Shown here: in pieces, positions 1 to 7,425 of the stretch
Layout of the letters: each line of letters opens with the position of its first letter
Position numbering within the stretch: the stretch's first letter is position 1
Source of the DNA: Paenibacillus_S vulneris
GTDB lineage: Bacteria > Bacillota > Bacilli > Paenibacillales > NBRC-103111
NCBI RefSeq assembly: GCF_039543185.1
Contig: NZ_BAABJG010000029.1
Span: 310,001 to 374,000, forward strand
DNA length: 64,000 nucleotides
Direction: 5' to 3'
Translations under genes and position numbers: made by a program
The notes under the pieces: model-generated
Told to the model about the DNA's origin: nothing
Seen by the model: the letters and a program-made list of their open reading frames with translations, nothing else
The model's database searches: none

Positions 1-1
1 G

Positions 2-385
2 GTGTTTATCCTTGCAGCGTTCCAAATGTGGTTCCCTGTGTTCTGCCCGCTGCCTGAATACAGCCGGATGACGGAGCTTAAGAAAATGGCCTACATTTTC
101 GTTAACGGGATCCTGCTGACACCGGCGTGTGCGCTCATTATTTTTGCCGGCGAGCCTATGTATGCCAATTACAAAGATGTATCTGAGCAATTCTTGTATA
201 TGTCCGTGTTAAATGATCAGCAGCTGGGCGGAGTTATTATGAAGATCGTTCAGGAAATTGTTTATGGTTGGGCATTGGCCTACACGTTCTTCCGCTGGTA
301 CCGCAGGGAACGGCAGGAGGAAGAGGATGAGGACATGCAGAACGAGCCGTTCGCTCATTCCTCGGTCAATGCAAACCGGGCCTGA
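2..385 (+). CDS. ctaG: Cytochrome c oxidase assembly factor CtaG, C-terminal part
   Basis: C-terminal 127 residues of a polytopic membrane protein; the 5' part lies outside the window. The visible part has hydrophobic segments around residues 1-15, 30-50 and 80-100, then a charged, acidic tail. The pattern and the downstream DUF420 gene match the CtaG (caa3_CtaG) family, which supports assembly of the CuA centre of caa3-type cytochrome oxidase in Bacillus-group bacteria. It reads in the same direction as the next gene with a 25-base gap, so they probably share an operon. Identity rests on family resemblance and context because only the end is visible. Confidence 0.75.
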   Translation: MFILAAFQMWFPVFCPLPEYSRMTELKKMAYIFVNGILLTPACALIIFAGEPMYANYKDVSEQFLYMSVLNDQQLGGVIMKIVQEIVYGWALAYTFFRWYRRERQEEEDEDMQNEPFAHSSVNANRA

Positions 386-410
386 CTATGGAAGATGAGG
401 TGAAACGAGA

Positions 411-866
411 ATGCACATTTTACCTACGATTAGCACGTCATTTATCGTTATCAGTGCTATTTTTGTAGCCTTCGGTTGGAGACAAATATTGAAGGGAAAC
501 CGTAAAGGGCATGAGAAGCTGATGCTGTGGGGAGCCGGCTTTGCCCTTGCCTTTTTCCTAATCTACGTATCTCGGACAATCTTTGTAGGAAACACAACGT
601 TCGGGGGTCCGGAATCGCTTAAGCTGGCGTATCATTTATTCCTTTTTTTCCATATTACTTTGGCAACGTTAGCCGGTGTCTTCGGTATTATCACCTTGCT
701 GCACGCGTTCAACAAGAGATTTGCCAAGCACAAAAAGATCGGACGCTGGACGGCCGTCATGTGGCTGATTACCGCTCCTACCGGCGTGGTGGTTTACGTT
801 CTCCTGTACGTGTTGTACCCGGGCGGAGATACGAAGCCTATGATCGATGCGATATTGGGACTCTAG
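411..866 (+). CDS. DUF420 membrane protein (YozB-like)
   Basis: A 151-residue protein with four predicted membrane helices (about residues 5-22, 40-60, 77-100 and 117-140) and short basic loops. Histidines lie near membrane borders, for example in the FFH segment about residue 80. This is the DUF420/YozB family, commonly encoded next to ctaG and cytochrome oxidase genes, so a role in oxidase assembly or haem/copper handling is inferred. The start follows a GAGGTGAAACGAGA ribosome site. The repeat element and a strong terminator follow the stop. Confidence 0.85.
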   Translation: MHILPTISTSFIVISAIFVAFGWRQILKGNRKGHEKLMLWGAGFALAFFLIYVSRTIFVGNTTFGGPESLKLAYHLFLFFHITLATLAGVFGIITLLHAFNKRFAKHKKIGRWTAVMWLITAPTGVVVYVLLYVLYPGGDTKPMIDAILGL

Positions 867-903
867 TCTCTCTAATATAAAGACTTCGTTCTCGAACAGA
901 CTT

Positions 904-1099
904 TCGAGAAACCCGATTTGCGAGAAATTTGCTATAACGGTAGGTGGAGTATCTCCTGTAGGAGCGATAGCGCCCGCCTTTGTTATCGGGAAATTTTCGC
1001 TACAAGAATATAATTATAATTCCCGAGAACAACAGCGGCCGGAGGGGGATATTCCACCGGAGTGTACTAGCAGTATTTCAAGCTCTTCTGGTTTCACGA
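904..1099 (+). repeat. Structured intergenic element, copy 1
   Basis: First of three related elements (others at 36681-36851 and 50080-50279). Outer arms TCGAGAAACC (904-913) and GGTTTCACGA (1090-1099) pair with one mismatch. Second stem: GGTGGAGTATC (943-953) with GATATTCCACC (1048-1058). A small hairpin CTCC/GGAG follows, then the conserved block GCGATAGCG, then CCGC/GCGG, then a long inner stem (980-992 with 1020-1032). The conserved 3' block is CAACAGCGGC plus GGAGGGGGAT. Helix sequences differ among copies but pairing is kept. It lies after the DUF420 gene, in the same sense, between a decayed and an intact terminator. Confidence 0.85.
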
Positions 1100-1104
1100 T
1101 ACTC

Positions 1105-1135
1105 AGACTTCGTTCAATGAACGAAGTCTTTTTTT
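1105..1135 (+). terminator. Intrinsic terminator after ctaG-DUF420 and the repeat element
   Basis: Perfect 11-bp stem AGACTTCGTTC / GAACGAAGTCT with a 3-base loop, followed by a run of T. The left arm also occurs at 881-891, before the repeat element, where the right arm is decayed. Confidence 0.9.
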
Positions 1136-1206
1136 GCCTTCATTCATCCGTTCTGGAAACCTGGTTATACTATGGTCATTACATACCATTCTGGGGGGAA
1201 TCGGTG

Positions 1207-1881
1207 ATGGCTAATATACTGGTTGTGGATGATGATCGGCATATCGTCAAGCTGATGACCTTATTCTTGGAGAGAGAGGGCTGGGTCACGCGCGAGGCTT
1301 ATAACGGGAAGGAAGCGCTGGCTCTGCTGGAGGCGGAGCGAATGGATCTGGTCGTTCTCGATATTATGATGCCTGAGATGGATGGCTGGGAGCTGTGCAG
1401 GGAAATCAAGCAGCATTACGACATCCCCGTTCTTATGGTAACGGCAAAAGGGGAAACCGGGCAGAAGGTGAAGGGATTCGAGCTGGGGACGGATGACTAT
1501 CTCGTGAAGCCTTTTGATCCTATAGAGCTTGTAATTCGCGTTAGAGCGCTGCTGAAGCGCTATAAAATCGCAGCCTCCCATGTCGTGCAGATTGGCAATG
1601 TGGTACTGGATCACTCCGCGCATGAAATGAAGATAGGACAGGAATCGTTCATCCTTCCCCTAAAGGAGTTCGAGCTGCTGTTCAAACTGGCCAGCTATCC
1701 CGGGCAAATCTTCACCCGAGAACAGTTAATCCAGCAGATTTGGGGCATTGACTATGAAGGCGATGAGAGGACGGTAGACGTCCATATCAAAAGATTGCGG
1801 GAACGGTTCCACGATAAGGAGACTTCCTTCAAAATCAGCACTATCCGCGGGCTTGGCTACCGATTGGAGATGGAGGAATGA
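1207..1881 (+). CDS. OmpR-family response regulator
   Basis: A 224-residue two-domain response regulator. The receiver domain (1-115) has the acidic pair D8-D9, phospho-acceptor D52 in VVLDIMMPEMDG, T/S in the MVTAKG segment and K in YLVKPFDP. The C-terminal winged helix (about 128-222) has the recognition-helix segment TVDVHIKRLR and the wing GLGYRLE. It overlaps the kinase start by four bases (ATGA), so the two form one unit. The ATG at 1207 is preceded by GGGGGGAAT; the in-frame open sequence back to 847 runs through the repeat and is not coding. The pair resembles HssRS haem-sensing systems in layout, but no hrtAB exporter is in the window, so the signal is unknown. Confidence 0.9.
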   Translation: MANILVVDDDRHIVKLMTLFLEREGWVTREAYNGKEALALLEAERMDLVVLDIMMPEMDGWELCREIKQHYDIPVLMVTAKGETGQKVKGFELGTDDYLVKPFDPIELVIRVRALLKRYKIAASHVVQIGNVVLDHSAHEMKIGQESFILPLKEFELLFKLASYPGQIFTREQLIQQIWGIDYEGDERTVDVHIKRLRERFHDKETSFKISTIRGLGYRLEMEE

Positions 1882-3236
1882 TCAAATCCCTGTACACCCG
1901 GGTCGTTGTAGCCTTTATCGTGGCGGTGATGATTGGGCTGGTAGGCTCTCTTCTCGTGACCAACCGGATGTTCGAGAAGCAGATGCACGATTGGATAAGG
2001 GACGATACGAGCCGTTCGGCAGAAGGAATTATGGAGATTTTGCGGGAATCCGATCCAGGGCGTTGGGACTTGATTTTGCAGCGGTTCGCGGACATGAAGT
2101 CCTCCTATATCGCAATCTATGATGCATCAGGCAATAGGCAAGCGAGTTCGAGCCTGGCTTTTATAGTATCAGACGACCAAGTAGGGCAGGTGTTATCCGG
2201 GGGCTCATACCTGGAGTTTATGGATAACCGGAATCATGAGCTTCCTGCTTGGCTTATGGGCTTTCAGGTAAAGCGAGGAACCGACACGTTTGCCTTGTTT
2301 ATTCAGCCGAACTATCTGACGATAAGTCAGAGCATCAAAAGAACCATACAGCTTAATCTTCTGATTGTGCTGATATTGGGTGGACTTGTCATGGTAGTGG
2401 CCGCCCGGTATTTGGTCAAGCCGTTGAATATGCTGACAAAGGCGACAAGGGAGCTGGCCAAAGGAAATTTTAACGTTCAGATGAGCTTGAAGCGCAACGA
2501 TGAGATCGGTATCTTGACCCAGAGCTTTGATGAAATGACGAATGAGCTCAAGCAGCTGGAGCAAATGAGGCAGGATTTCGTTTCGAATGTCTCGCATGAG
2601 ATCCAGTCTCCGCTGACCTCCATCATCGGTTTTACCAAAGCATTGAAGAGCAGTGCCATGCCCGCCGCGGAGCGAATGTACTATCTGGATATCATTCAAT
2701 CCGAAAGCGAGAGGCTATCCCGTCTAAGCGATAATCTGCTGAAGCTGGCGTCGCTGGAATCAAAGCATCATCCGTTTCAGAAAGCGACTTACCGGCTTGA
2801 TGAGCAAATACGCCACGTAGTGGTCGTTTGCGAACCCCAGTGGAGTGCCAAGAGGCTTAACCTGGAGCTCAATTTACCTAAAACGATCCTAGCGGCGGAT
2901 GAGGATTTAATGAAGCAGGTATGGATTAATTTGCTCGGCAACAGTATCAAATTTACGCCGGAGGGGGGAACGATTCGGGTCCGGGCGGCCGCCGAGGTGC
3001 ATCAGGTCAAGGTGATTATCGCCGATACGGGTATCGGTGTCCCGGAAGCGGAGCTTTCGATGATTTTTCACCAGTTCTATAAGGCGGACCGGTCACGAAC
3101 AGGAGCTACAGAAGGAAGCGGCTTGGGACTATCCTTGGTGCGCAAAATTGTATCGATGCACAAGGGGACAATCCAGGTGAGCAGCAAGGAGGGAGAGGGG
3201 ACTACGGTGACCGTAAGGCTGCCAAGCTCAGTGTAG
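1878..3236 (+). CDS. Membrane sensor histidine kinase
   Basis: 452 residues. TM1 is about 10-29, the extracytoplasmic sensor about 30-155, and TM2 about 158-178. A HAMP domain (about 180-232) is followed by the HisKA domain with phospho-acceptor H240 in NVSHEIQSP, and an HATPase domain with the N box at N351, G1 DTGIG near 383 and G2 GSGLGLSL near 413. All catalytic motifs are intact. Partner of the regulator it overlaps. N-terminal layout and length resemble HssS, which senses haem stress, but that link is a family guess. No clear T-rich terminator follows; a 217-base gap separates it from the next gene. Confidence 0.9.
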   Translation: MIKSLYTRVVVAFIVAVMIGLVGSLLVTNRMFEKQMHDWIRDDTSRSAEGIMEILRESDPGRWDLILQRFADMKSSYIAIYDASGNRQASSSLAFIVSDDQVGQVLSGGSYLEFMDNRNHELPAWLMGFQVKRGTDTFALFIQPNYLTISQSIKRTIQLNLLIVLILGGLVMVVAARYLVKPLNMLTKATRELAKGNFNVQMSLKRNDEIGILTQSFDEMTNELKQLEQMRQDFVSNVSHEIQSPLTSIIGFTKALKSSAMPAAERMYYLDIIQSESERLSRLSDNLLKLASLESKHHPFQKATYRLDEQIRHVVVVCEPQWSAKRLNLELNLPKTILAADEDLMKQVWINLLGNSIKFTPEGGTIRVRAAAEVHQVKVIIADTGIGVPEAELSMIFHQFYKADRSRTGATEGSGLGLSLVRKIVSMHKGTIQVSSKEGEGTTVTVRLPSSV

Positions 3237-3412
3237 CAAAGCAAAGAAATACAAGGGAGCATCCCGCTCTATTCCTGCCTTTTGCAGACAAGCCGACTTT
3301 GGTAAGGGCCAAGCATGGTTTTCTATGGACAGGCCGCATCATCTATCAGAACGGATTCTATAAAATGGATTGTTATCCGTGTATATGAATCTAGTCATAG
3401 TTTCATAGATAT

Positions 3413-3421
3413 CATATACTA
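3413..3421 (+). promoter_or_regulatory. Possible mother-cell sigma (SigE/SigK) -10 element
   Basis: CATATACTA fits the CATA-N3-TA pattern of SigK -10 elements, and GTCATAGTT about 12-19 bases upstream could be a SigE/SigK -35. It lies 32 bases before the start of a small gene with features of a spore-layer protein. Match by eye only. Confidence 0.3.
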
Positions 3422-3453
3422 TACCATCTCCCGCAGAAAAAGGAGGTGGTTAT

Positions 3454-3663
3454 ATGAGCAGTCGGTCTTCTTCTAGTAATTCTGCTGCAATTGCCGCTAT
3501 CGTTGCTAGATTATCTCTCGGGCAAACGATCAGAGTGTTTTACGACAGTACTTCGGTAACAGGAAAATTTCAAGGGGTAACGGGCGGCAATATCCAGGTC
3601 GTATCCACTGCCGGCAACAGCTTTTACATCCCGCTTTCCAATATTCTCTCTATCCGATTGTGA
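3454..3663 (+). CDS. Small Sm-like/DUF2642-type protein, possibly spore-associated
   Basis: 69 residues with a Ser/Ala-rich N terminus (about 1-20), then a compact beta-rich segment containing LGQTIRVFYD, GKFQGVTGG and YIPLSNILSIRL. The pattern 'modify-surface, G, Y-IPL-I-I' is typical of short DUF2642-like proteins often associated with spores in Bacillales. A strong AAAGGAGGTGG ribosome site precedes the ATG. A candidate mother-cell sigma promoter lies just upstream and a bidirectional terminator follows. No enzymatic motif is visible. The family call is tentative; that it is a real gene is well supported by its ribosome site and terminator. Confidence 0.65.
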   Translation: MSSRSSSSNSAAIAAIVARLSLGQTIRVFYDSTSVTGKFQGVTGGNIQVVSTAGNSFYIPLSNILSIRL

Positions 3664-3672
3664 CGCTGCCGC

Positions 3673-3713
3673 AAAAAAAGAGCGAACGAGGGCTTGGCCC
3701 TCGTTCGTTTTTT
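3673..3713. terminator. Bidirectional terminator between convergent genes
   Basis: 11-bp perfect stem (683-693 with 697-707 of the 3000s), loop TTG, with an A-run on the left and a T-run on the right, serving the small gene at 3454 and the lipoprotein gene at 3717. Confidence 0.92.
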
Positions 3714-3716
3714 CAT

Positions 3717-4226
3717 TTATGCCGGCATCGGCGTATCGGTAGGCTTGGCGTAGCCCTTCTGATATTTTTGATCGATGTAGGTGCGGATTTCTTTGGCCGA
3801 TTTGCCATCCTGTTTCATTCTTGCCGACGTTACGGCAATTTCCAGACATACTCCGCAGCGAGTTCCGTGATCGTCCCATACGACGCTGCCGTCCTGCTTT
3901 ATTTCCTTAATAAAGCAATTTTTGTTGCTGGTATGCCCCGCGCTTTCCCCGCATCCGCAATAGCACGGAATCCACTGCAGGAGATCGGATACAGAAGCTG
4001 CCACTTGGTAGGCTTGTTTGATTTCGGGCCGCTGCTTATCCAGGAAGGTAGGGAGCTGAGTGATGCCGGAGGTCGTTTCCTGAAGGTCGCCGTTGGGGGC
4101 GTGCTGCTGGTGAGCAGAATGAGGAGCCATGGCTGTCGTTGTTTTGCCGGAAGACGAGCCGCATGCGGATAGGAGAACTGACAGTGCAACGACTCCGGAA
4201 AGCGGAATCCAATAAGGGAATTTCAT
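3717..4226 (-). CDS. PCYCGC-motif lipoprotein
   Basis: 169-residue exported protein. Signal peptide 1-21 ends in the lipobox LSAC, with the lipidated cysteine at C22. A Ser/His-rich linker follows, then the PCYCGC motif (P87, C88, C90, C92), then C104 and C124/C127. This is the PCYCGC family, found as lipoproteins in spore-formers. The clustered cysteines and upstream histidines suggest metal or haem/redox chemistry at the outer face of the membrane, but no function is established here. The promoter carries a palindrome overlapping the -10 element. Confidence 0.85.
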   Translation of the reverse strand: MKFPYWIPLSGVVALSVLLSACGSSSGKTTTAMAPHSAHQQHAPNGDLQETTSGITQLPTFLDKQRPEIKQAYQVAASVSDLLQWIPCYCGCGESAGHTSNKNCFIKEIKQDGSVVWDDHGTRCGVCLEIAVTSARMKQDGKSAKEIRTYIDQKYQKGYAKPTDTPMPA

Positions 4227-4265
4227 TCGGACTTACCTCCGTTTAGAGCAAAATGATTTAATTCC

Positions 4266-4287
4266 TATTATACCATACGAGGGTATA
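4266..4287 (-). promoter_or_regulatory. Promoter -10 with overlapping palindrome for the PCYCGC gene
   Basis: On the minus strand TATAAT occupies 4271-4266. A palindrome TATACC-N7-GGTATA (4269-4287) overlaps it. The central sequence resembles copper-responsive CsoR operators in having TAC/GGGTA arms. Which regulator binds is not determined. Confidence 0.45.
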
Positions 4288-4583
4288 GAATATTCAGTCT
4301 GTCATGACAGCTTCTTGAACGTAGAACATCGACAAGAGTGAGGCGCAGCAAGCCGGGCTAATGATTATAAGAGTGGATTGTCGGTAGGATTCAAGTGGAA
4401 GGTGGTCCAAATGTTGGGGAAGCGCTTGAGAGTGCAAACGGGCGAAAGCGGCGTCGAATATAATCCATAGAGCCTTGATTTTAACGCCCTTCACCCTTTC
4501 CATGGGGCTGAGAGGCTCCTAAAACCGCTTCTCCAAATGAACCCTTATAAGAGAGTTCTATATGGTGTGAAAAAAGTAGTGAT

Positions 4584-4612
4584 TTGACATGCCCACTCAT
4601 CCGATACACAAT
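4584..4612 (+). promoter_or_regulatory. SigA promoter of the membrane thioredoxin gene
   Basis: TTGACA (4584-4589), 17-base spacer, CACAAT (4607-4612), 33 bases before the GTG start. Apart from this and the divergent promoter, the rest of the 419-base gap (4227-4645) holds nothing I can assign. Confidence 0.6.
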
Positions 4613-4645
4613 AAAAAATAGGCTAGGGTGAGGAGGCAGCGCATT

Positions 4646-5668
4646 GTGAATACATGGACGTTAGGACCGCTGGTCATGTCAGGACAAGTTCTTGCCGTTA
4701 TCGCTGCGGTCATTGCAGCTTATGCTGTAATGAAGCTTAGGCTGAGAGGCGCTTTGCCCGCAGGAACAGGTTATGACAGACCTTTTGAAGCGATACTGCT
4801 CTGGTTTTTGATTTGGAAGCTGAGCGTCATTCTATTTCAGACGCAGAGCGTGTGGAGCGACCCGATGAGGCTGATCTATTTTAGCGGCGGTGTGAGAGGC
4901 GCTTGGCTGGCGACCGTGCTTACTGTCTGTTATGTGGGGTATAAAGACCGCTCGTCGCCTAATCTTGCCGTTTATATAGATTCATGGCTTATCTCCATCC
5001 TATCAGGGTATACAGTATACCGCATATTGGACATCGCATTCTTAGAGGGGAATGTGACGACGAACGCCATTATTGCCTTGCTCGGCATAGGCGCCGTGGT
5101 TATCGGCTGGATGAGAGAGCCTCAAGCGGGGCGCAGAAGGATGCAGACTTTATTCTTCTCCTTCGTTCTGGTACATGCCTTGTTCAGCGCCGTAGCCGCG
5201 AACACCTGGGATAAATCCGGCTTGCAGAGCCAGGCATCGGATGAGATCGGCATTGGGATCGGTCAGACGGCTCCCGATTTTGAATTGATGACGCTCGAGG
5301 GCGAGAAGGTGAAGCTGTCGGACTTTAGAGGAAAAAAGGTGCTCATCAACTTTTGGGCCACCTGGTGTCCTCCTTGCAGAGTAGAGATGCCGGTAATGCA
5401 AACATTTTATAGCGAGAACCGTGATAACAATGTCGTCATCCTATCCGTCGATGCGATGCATACCGAGGTCAGCCGGGTAGTGGTGGAATCGTTTCGGAAG
5501 CATTGGGGACTTACGTTTCCTTTAGTGCTGGATTCGGACGGGCAAGTGGGAAAAACGTATCAGGTCTCGGCCTATCCGGCAACGTACGTGTTGGATGAAC
5601 AGGGGATTATCCGCAAAAAACATCAGGGAGCTATGGACGAGGAGATGCTGAGAAAAGCGGTTCGCTAG
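4646..5668 (+). CDS. Polytopic membrane protein fused to a TlpA/ResA-type thioredoxin domain
   Basis: 340 residues from the GTG at 4646, chosen because AGGAGG sits 8 bases upstream; an earlier GTG at 4628 has no site. About six membrane helices fill residues 5-190. A linker leads to a thioredoxin fold with FWATWCPPC (C241, C244) and the cis-Pro loop AYPATYVLD, placed outside the membrane. TlpA/ResA proteins reduce cysteines of apocytochrome c or assist oxidase copper-site assembly, and most have a single N-terminal anchor, so the multi-helix N terminus is unusual. It resembles diacylglyceryl-transferase-like or CcdA-like membrane modules only loosely. Substrate unknown. Confidence 0.8.
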   Translation: MNTWTLGPLVMSGQVLAVIAAVIAAYAVMKLRLRGALPAGTGYDRPFEAILLWFLIWKLSVILFQTQSVWSDPMRLIYFSGGVRGAWLATVLTVCYVGYKDRSSPNLAVYIDSWLISILSGYTVYRILDIAFLEGNVTTNAIIALLGIGAVVIGWMREPQAGRRRMQTLFFSFVLVHALFSAVAANTWDKSGLQSQASDEIGIGIGQTAPDFELMTLEGEKVKLSDFRGKKVLINFWATWCPPCRVEMPVMQTFYSENRDNNVVILSVDAMHTEVSRVVVESFRKHWGLTFPLVLDSDGQVGKTYQVSAYPATYVLDEQGIIRKKHQGAMDEEMLRKAVR

Positions 5669-5721
5669 GTGCTGGAGCCCCATCATTCCGGGAATTCAAA
5701 TGAAAGCGGATAAAATTCATA

Positions 5722-5751
5722 TTGCACAAATAAAAGCTTACATGATATGAT
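5722..5751 (+). promoter_or_regulatory. Promoter of malic enzyme gene
   Basis: TTGCAC (5722-5727), 18-base spacer, TATGAT (5746-5751). The palindromic operator candidate at 5783-5800 lies just downstream. Confidence 0.55.
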
Positions 5752-5782
5752 TTGAAATATTGAAATTCAGTATATGGAAATA

Positions 5783-5800
5783 AGTTCATAATATAGAACT
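5783..5800 (+). promoter_or_regulatory. GTTC-N8-GAAC operator candidate before malic enzyme
   Basis: Inverted repeat AGTTC / GAACT with 8 bases between GTTC and GAAC, placed between the promoter and the ribosome site. The same arm sequence and spacing occur before the IclR gene at 19382-19397. Confidence 0.5.
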
Positions 5801-5816
5801 AAAGGAGGCATTCTTT

Positions 5817-7220
5817 ATGGCAAATACAAGTATTATTTTGCGTGTGGAGCTAACTCATGGCGAAGTCACCTTCGGTGACGTGGCGGCAGCCATAAGCCGT
5901 GCAGGGGGAGACGTGACATCTATCGACGTTATCCGCGTCGGAAAGGAGTCCTCGATCCGGGATATCACGGTCGATGTTCAAGACTCGGCGGAAGCGCAAG
6001 TCGTTCAGGGGATCAAAGAGCTGCCCGGTATCAAGCTGATCAACGTATCCGACAGGACGTTCCTGGCGCACCTGGGCGGCAAAATTTCGATGACTCCCAA
6101 CATGCCGATCAAGAATCGCGACGACTTGTCCCGTGTCTATACTCCAGGCGTAGCCCGTGTATGTACGGCGATTCATGAGGATCCGAATAAAGCGTACTCC
6201 CTTACGATCAAGCGGAATACGGTAGCCGTAATTTCGGACGGTACGGCTGTACTGGGTCTGGGAGATATCGGACCGGAAGCGGCGGCGCCGGTGATGGAAG
6301 GGAAAGCGATGCTGTTCAAGCAGCTTGCGGGGGTTGATGCCTTCCCGATTTGCTTGGATACCAAGGATACGGAGGAAATTATCCGGACCGTGAAAGCGAT
6401 CAGCCCGATCTTCGGTGGAATTAATCTGGAGGACATCAGCTCTCCTCGCTGCTTCGAGATTGAATCCCGCTTGGCAGAAGAGCTGGATATCCCGGTATTC
6501 CACGATGACCAGCATGGTACGGCGGTCGTTGTAATGGCGGGCCTGCTTAACGCCCTAAGAGTGGTGGGCAAACCGATTGAGTCCGTCCGCGTGGTCGTTA
6601 ACGGCATCGGTGCTGCGGGAGTATCCATCTGCAAGATGCTGCTGGCCGCCGGCGTAAACCGACTGGTACCGGTTGATCGTGACGGAGCGATTGTCCAAGG
6701 CGGAACGTACGAGCAGCCTATGTGGCAGTGGCTTGCCCAGCAGCCGCAGGTTGAATCGCAGCCGGGATCCCTGGCGGAGGTAATTCAGGGAGCGGACGTA
6801 TTTATCGGCGTATCCCGCGCAGGATTGCTGAAGGTCGAATACGTACAATCGATGGCCCAAGATCCTATCGTGTTTGCTATGGCAAACCCGCAGCCTGAGA
6901 TCGATCCGGAAATAGCGCAGCCGTATGTGCGTGTTATGGGAACGGGAAGAAGCGATTACCCGAACCAAATCAACAACGTGCTTTGCTTCCCGGGCATTTT
7001 CCGCGGAGCGCTTGACTGCCGCGCCCGCCGAATCAACGAAGAGATGAAGCTGGCCGCTGCCCGCGCTATCGCTTCGGTAGTAAGTGATGCGGAGCTGAAT
7101 GAACTGTATGTCATTCCGAGTATTTTCAATGAGCATGTGGTGACCAACGTGCGTCATGCCGTGATTGAAGCGGCCATTCAAACCGGCGTAGCCCGTCGTA
7201 TTCCGAAGGATTTCCGCTGA
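5817..7220 (+). CDS. Malic enzyme with N-terminal ACT domain
   Basis: 467 residues. Residues 1-75 form an ACT-like regulatory domain. The catalytic part carries YTPGVA, the conserved GDIGPEAAAPVMEGKA segment, and metal-binding residues in GINLEDISSP and FHDDQHGTA, followed by a Rossmann dinucleotide fold (GIGAAG, about 262-267). It decarboxylates L-malate to pyruvate, reducing NAD(P). Length and ACT domain match the YtsJ/MaeA-type Bacillus enzymes; cofactor preference cannot be read with confidence. A perfect AAAGGAGG site precedes the ATG. Transcribed alone, with its own promoter, operator-like palindrome and terminator. Confidence 0.93.
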   Translation: MANTSIILRVELTHGEVTFGDVAAAISRAGGDVTSIDVIRVGKESSIRDITVDVQDSAEAQVVQGIKELPGIKLINVSDRTFLAHLGGKISMTPNMPIKNRDDLSRVYTPGVARVCTAIHEDPNKAYSLTIKRNTVAVISDGTAVLGLGDIGPEAAAPVMEGKAMLFKQLAGVDAFPICLDTKDTEEIIRTVKAISPIFGGINLEDISSPRCFEIESRLAEELDIPVFHDDQHGTAVVVMAGLLNALRVVGKPIESVRVVVNGIGAAGVSICKMLLAAGVNRLVPVDRDGAIVQGGTYEQPMWQWLAQQPQVESQPGSLAEVIQGADVFIGVSRAGLLKVEYVQSMAQDPIVFAMANPQPEIDPEIAQPYVRVMGTGRSDYPNQINNVLCFPGIFRGALDCRARRINEEMKLAAARAIASVVSDAELNELYVIPSIFNEHVVTNVRHAVIEAAIQTGVARRIPKDFR

Positions 7221-7260
7221 TTTGCGGATACTATGAGAAGATGATTATATAGTTATTTCA

Positions 7261-7287
7261 GGGATCTCCATAAGGGGATCCCTTCTT
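7261..7287 (+). terminator. Terminator after malic enzyme
   Basis: 9-bp stem (7261-7269 with 7274-7282) around an ATAA loop, one G-T pair, followed by TTCTTT. Confidence 0.8.
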
Positions 7288-7425
7288 TAATTGTGGAGAC
7301 AGCTGAAGGAGGATCGAGGCGTTTCCGGAGTGCAGATGAGAGGACTACAACGGATACCTGTTCTTTTTTTCGAGCTTGTACATATGATGATAAGGGCTTG
7401 ATAGTCTCATATGGAGTTGGTTCGG

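Noticed and set aside
847..1206. In-frame extension of the response regulator (120 codons)
   Set aside because: It runs through the structured repeat and the terminator, has no ribosome site, and a normal receiver start lies at 1207.
4294..4503. 69-codon minus-strand frame upstream of the PCYCGC gene
   Set aside because: No ribosome site; it covers promoter sequence of the flanking genes.
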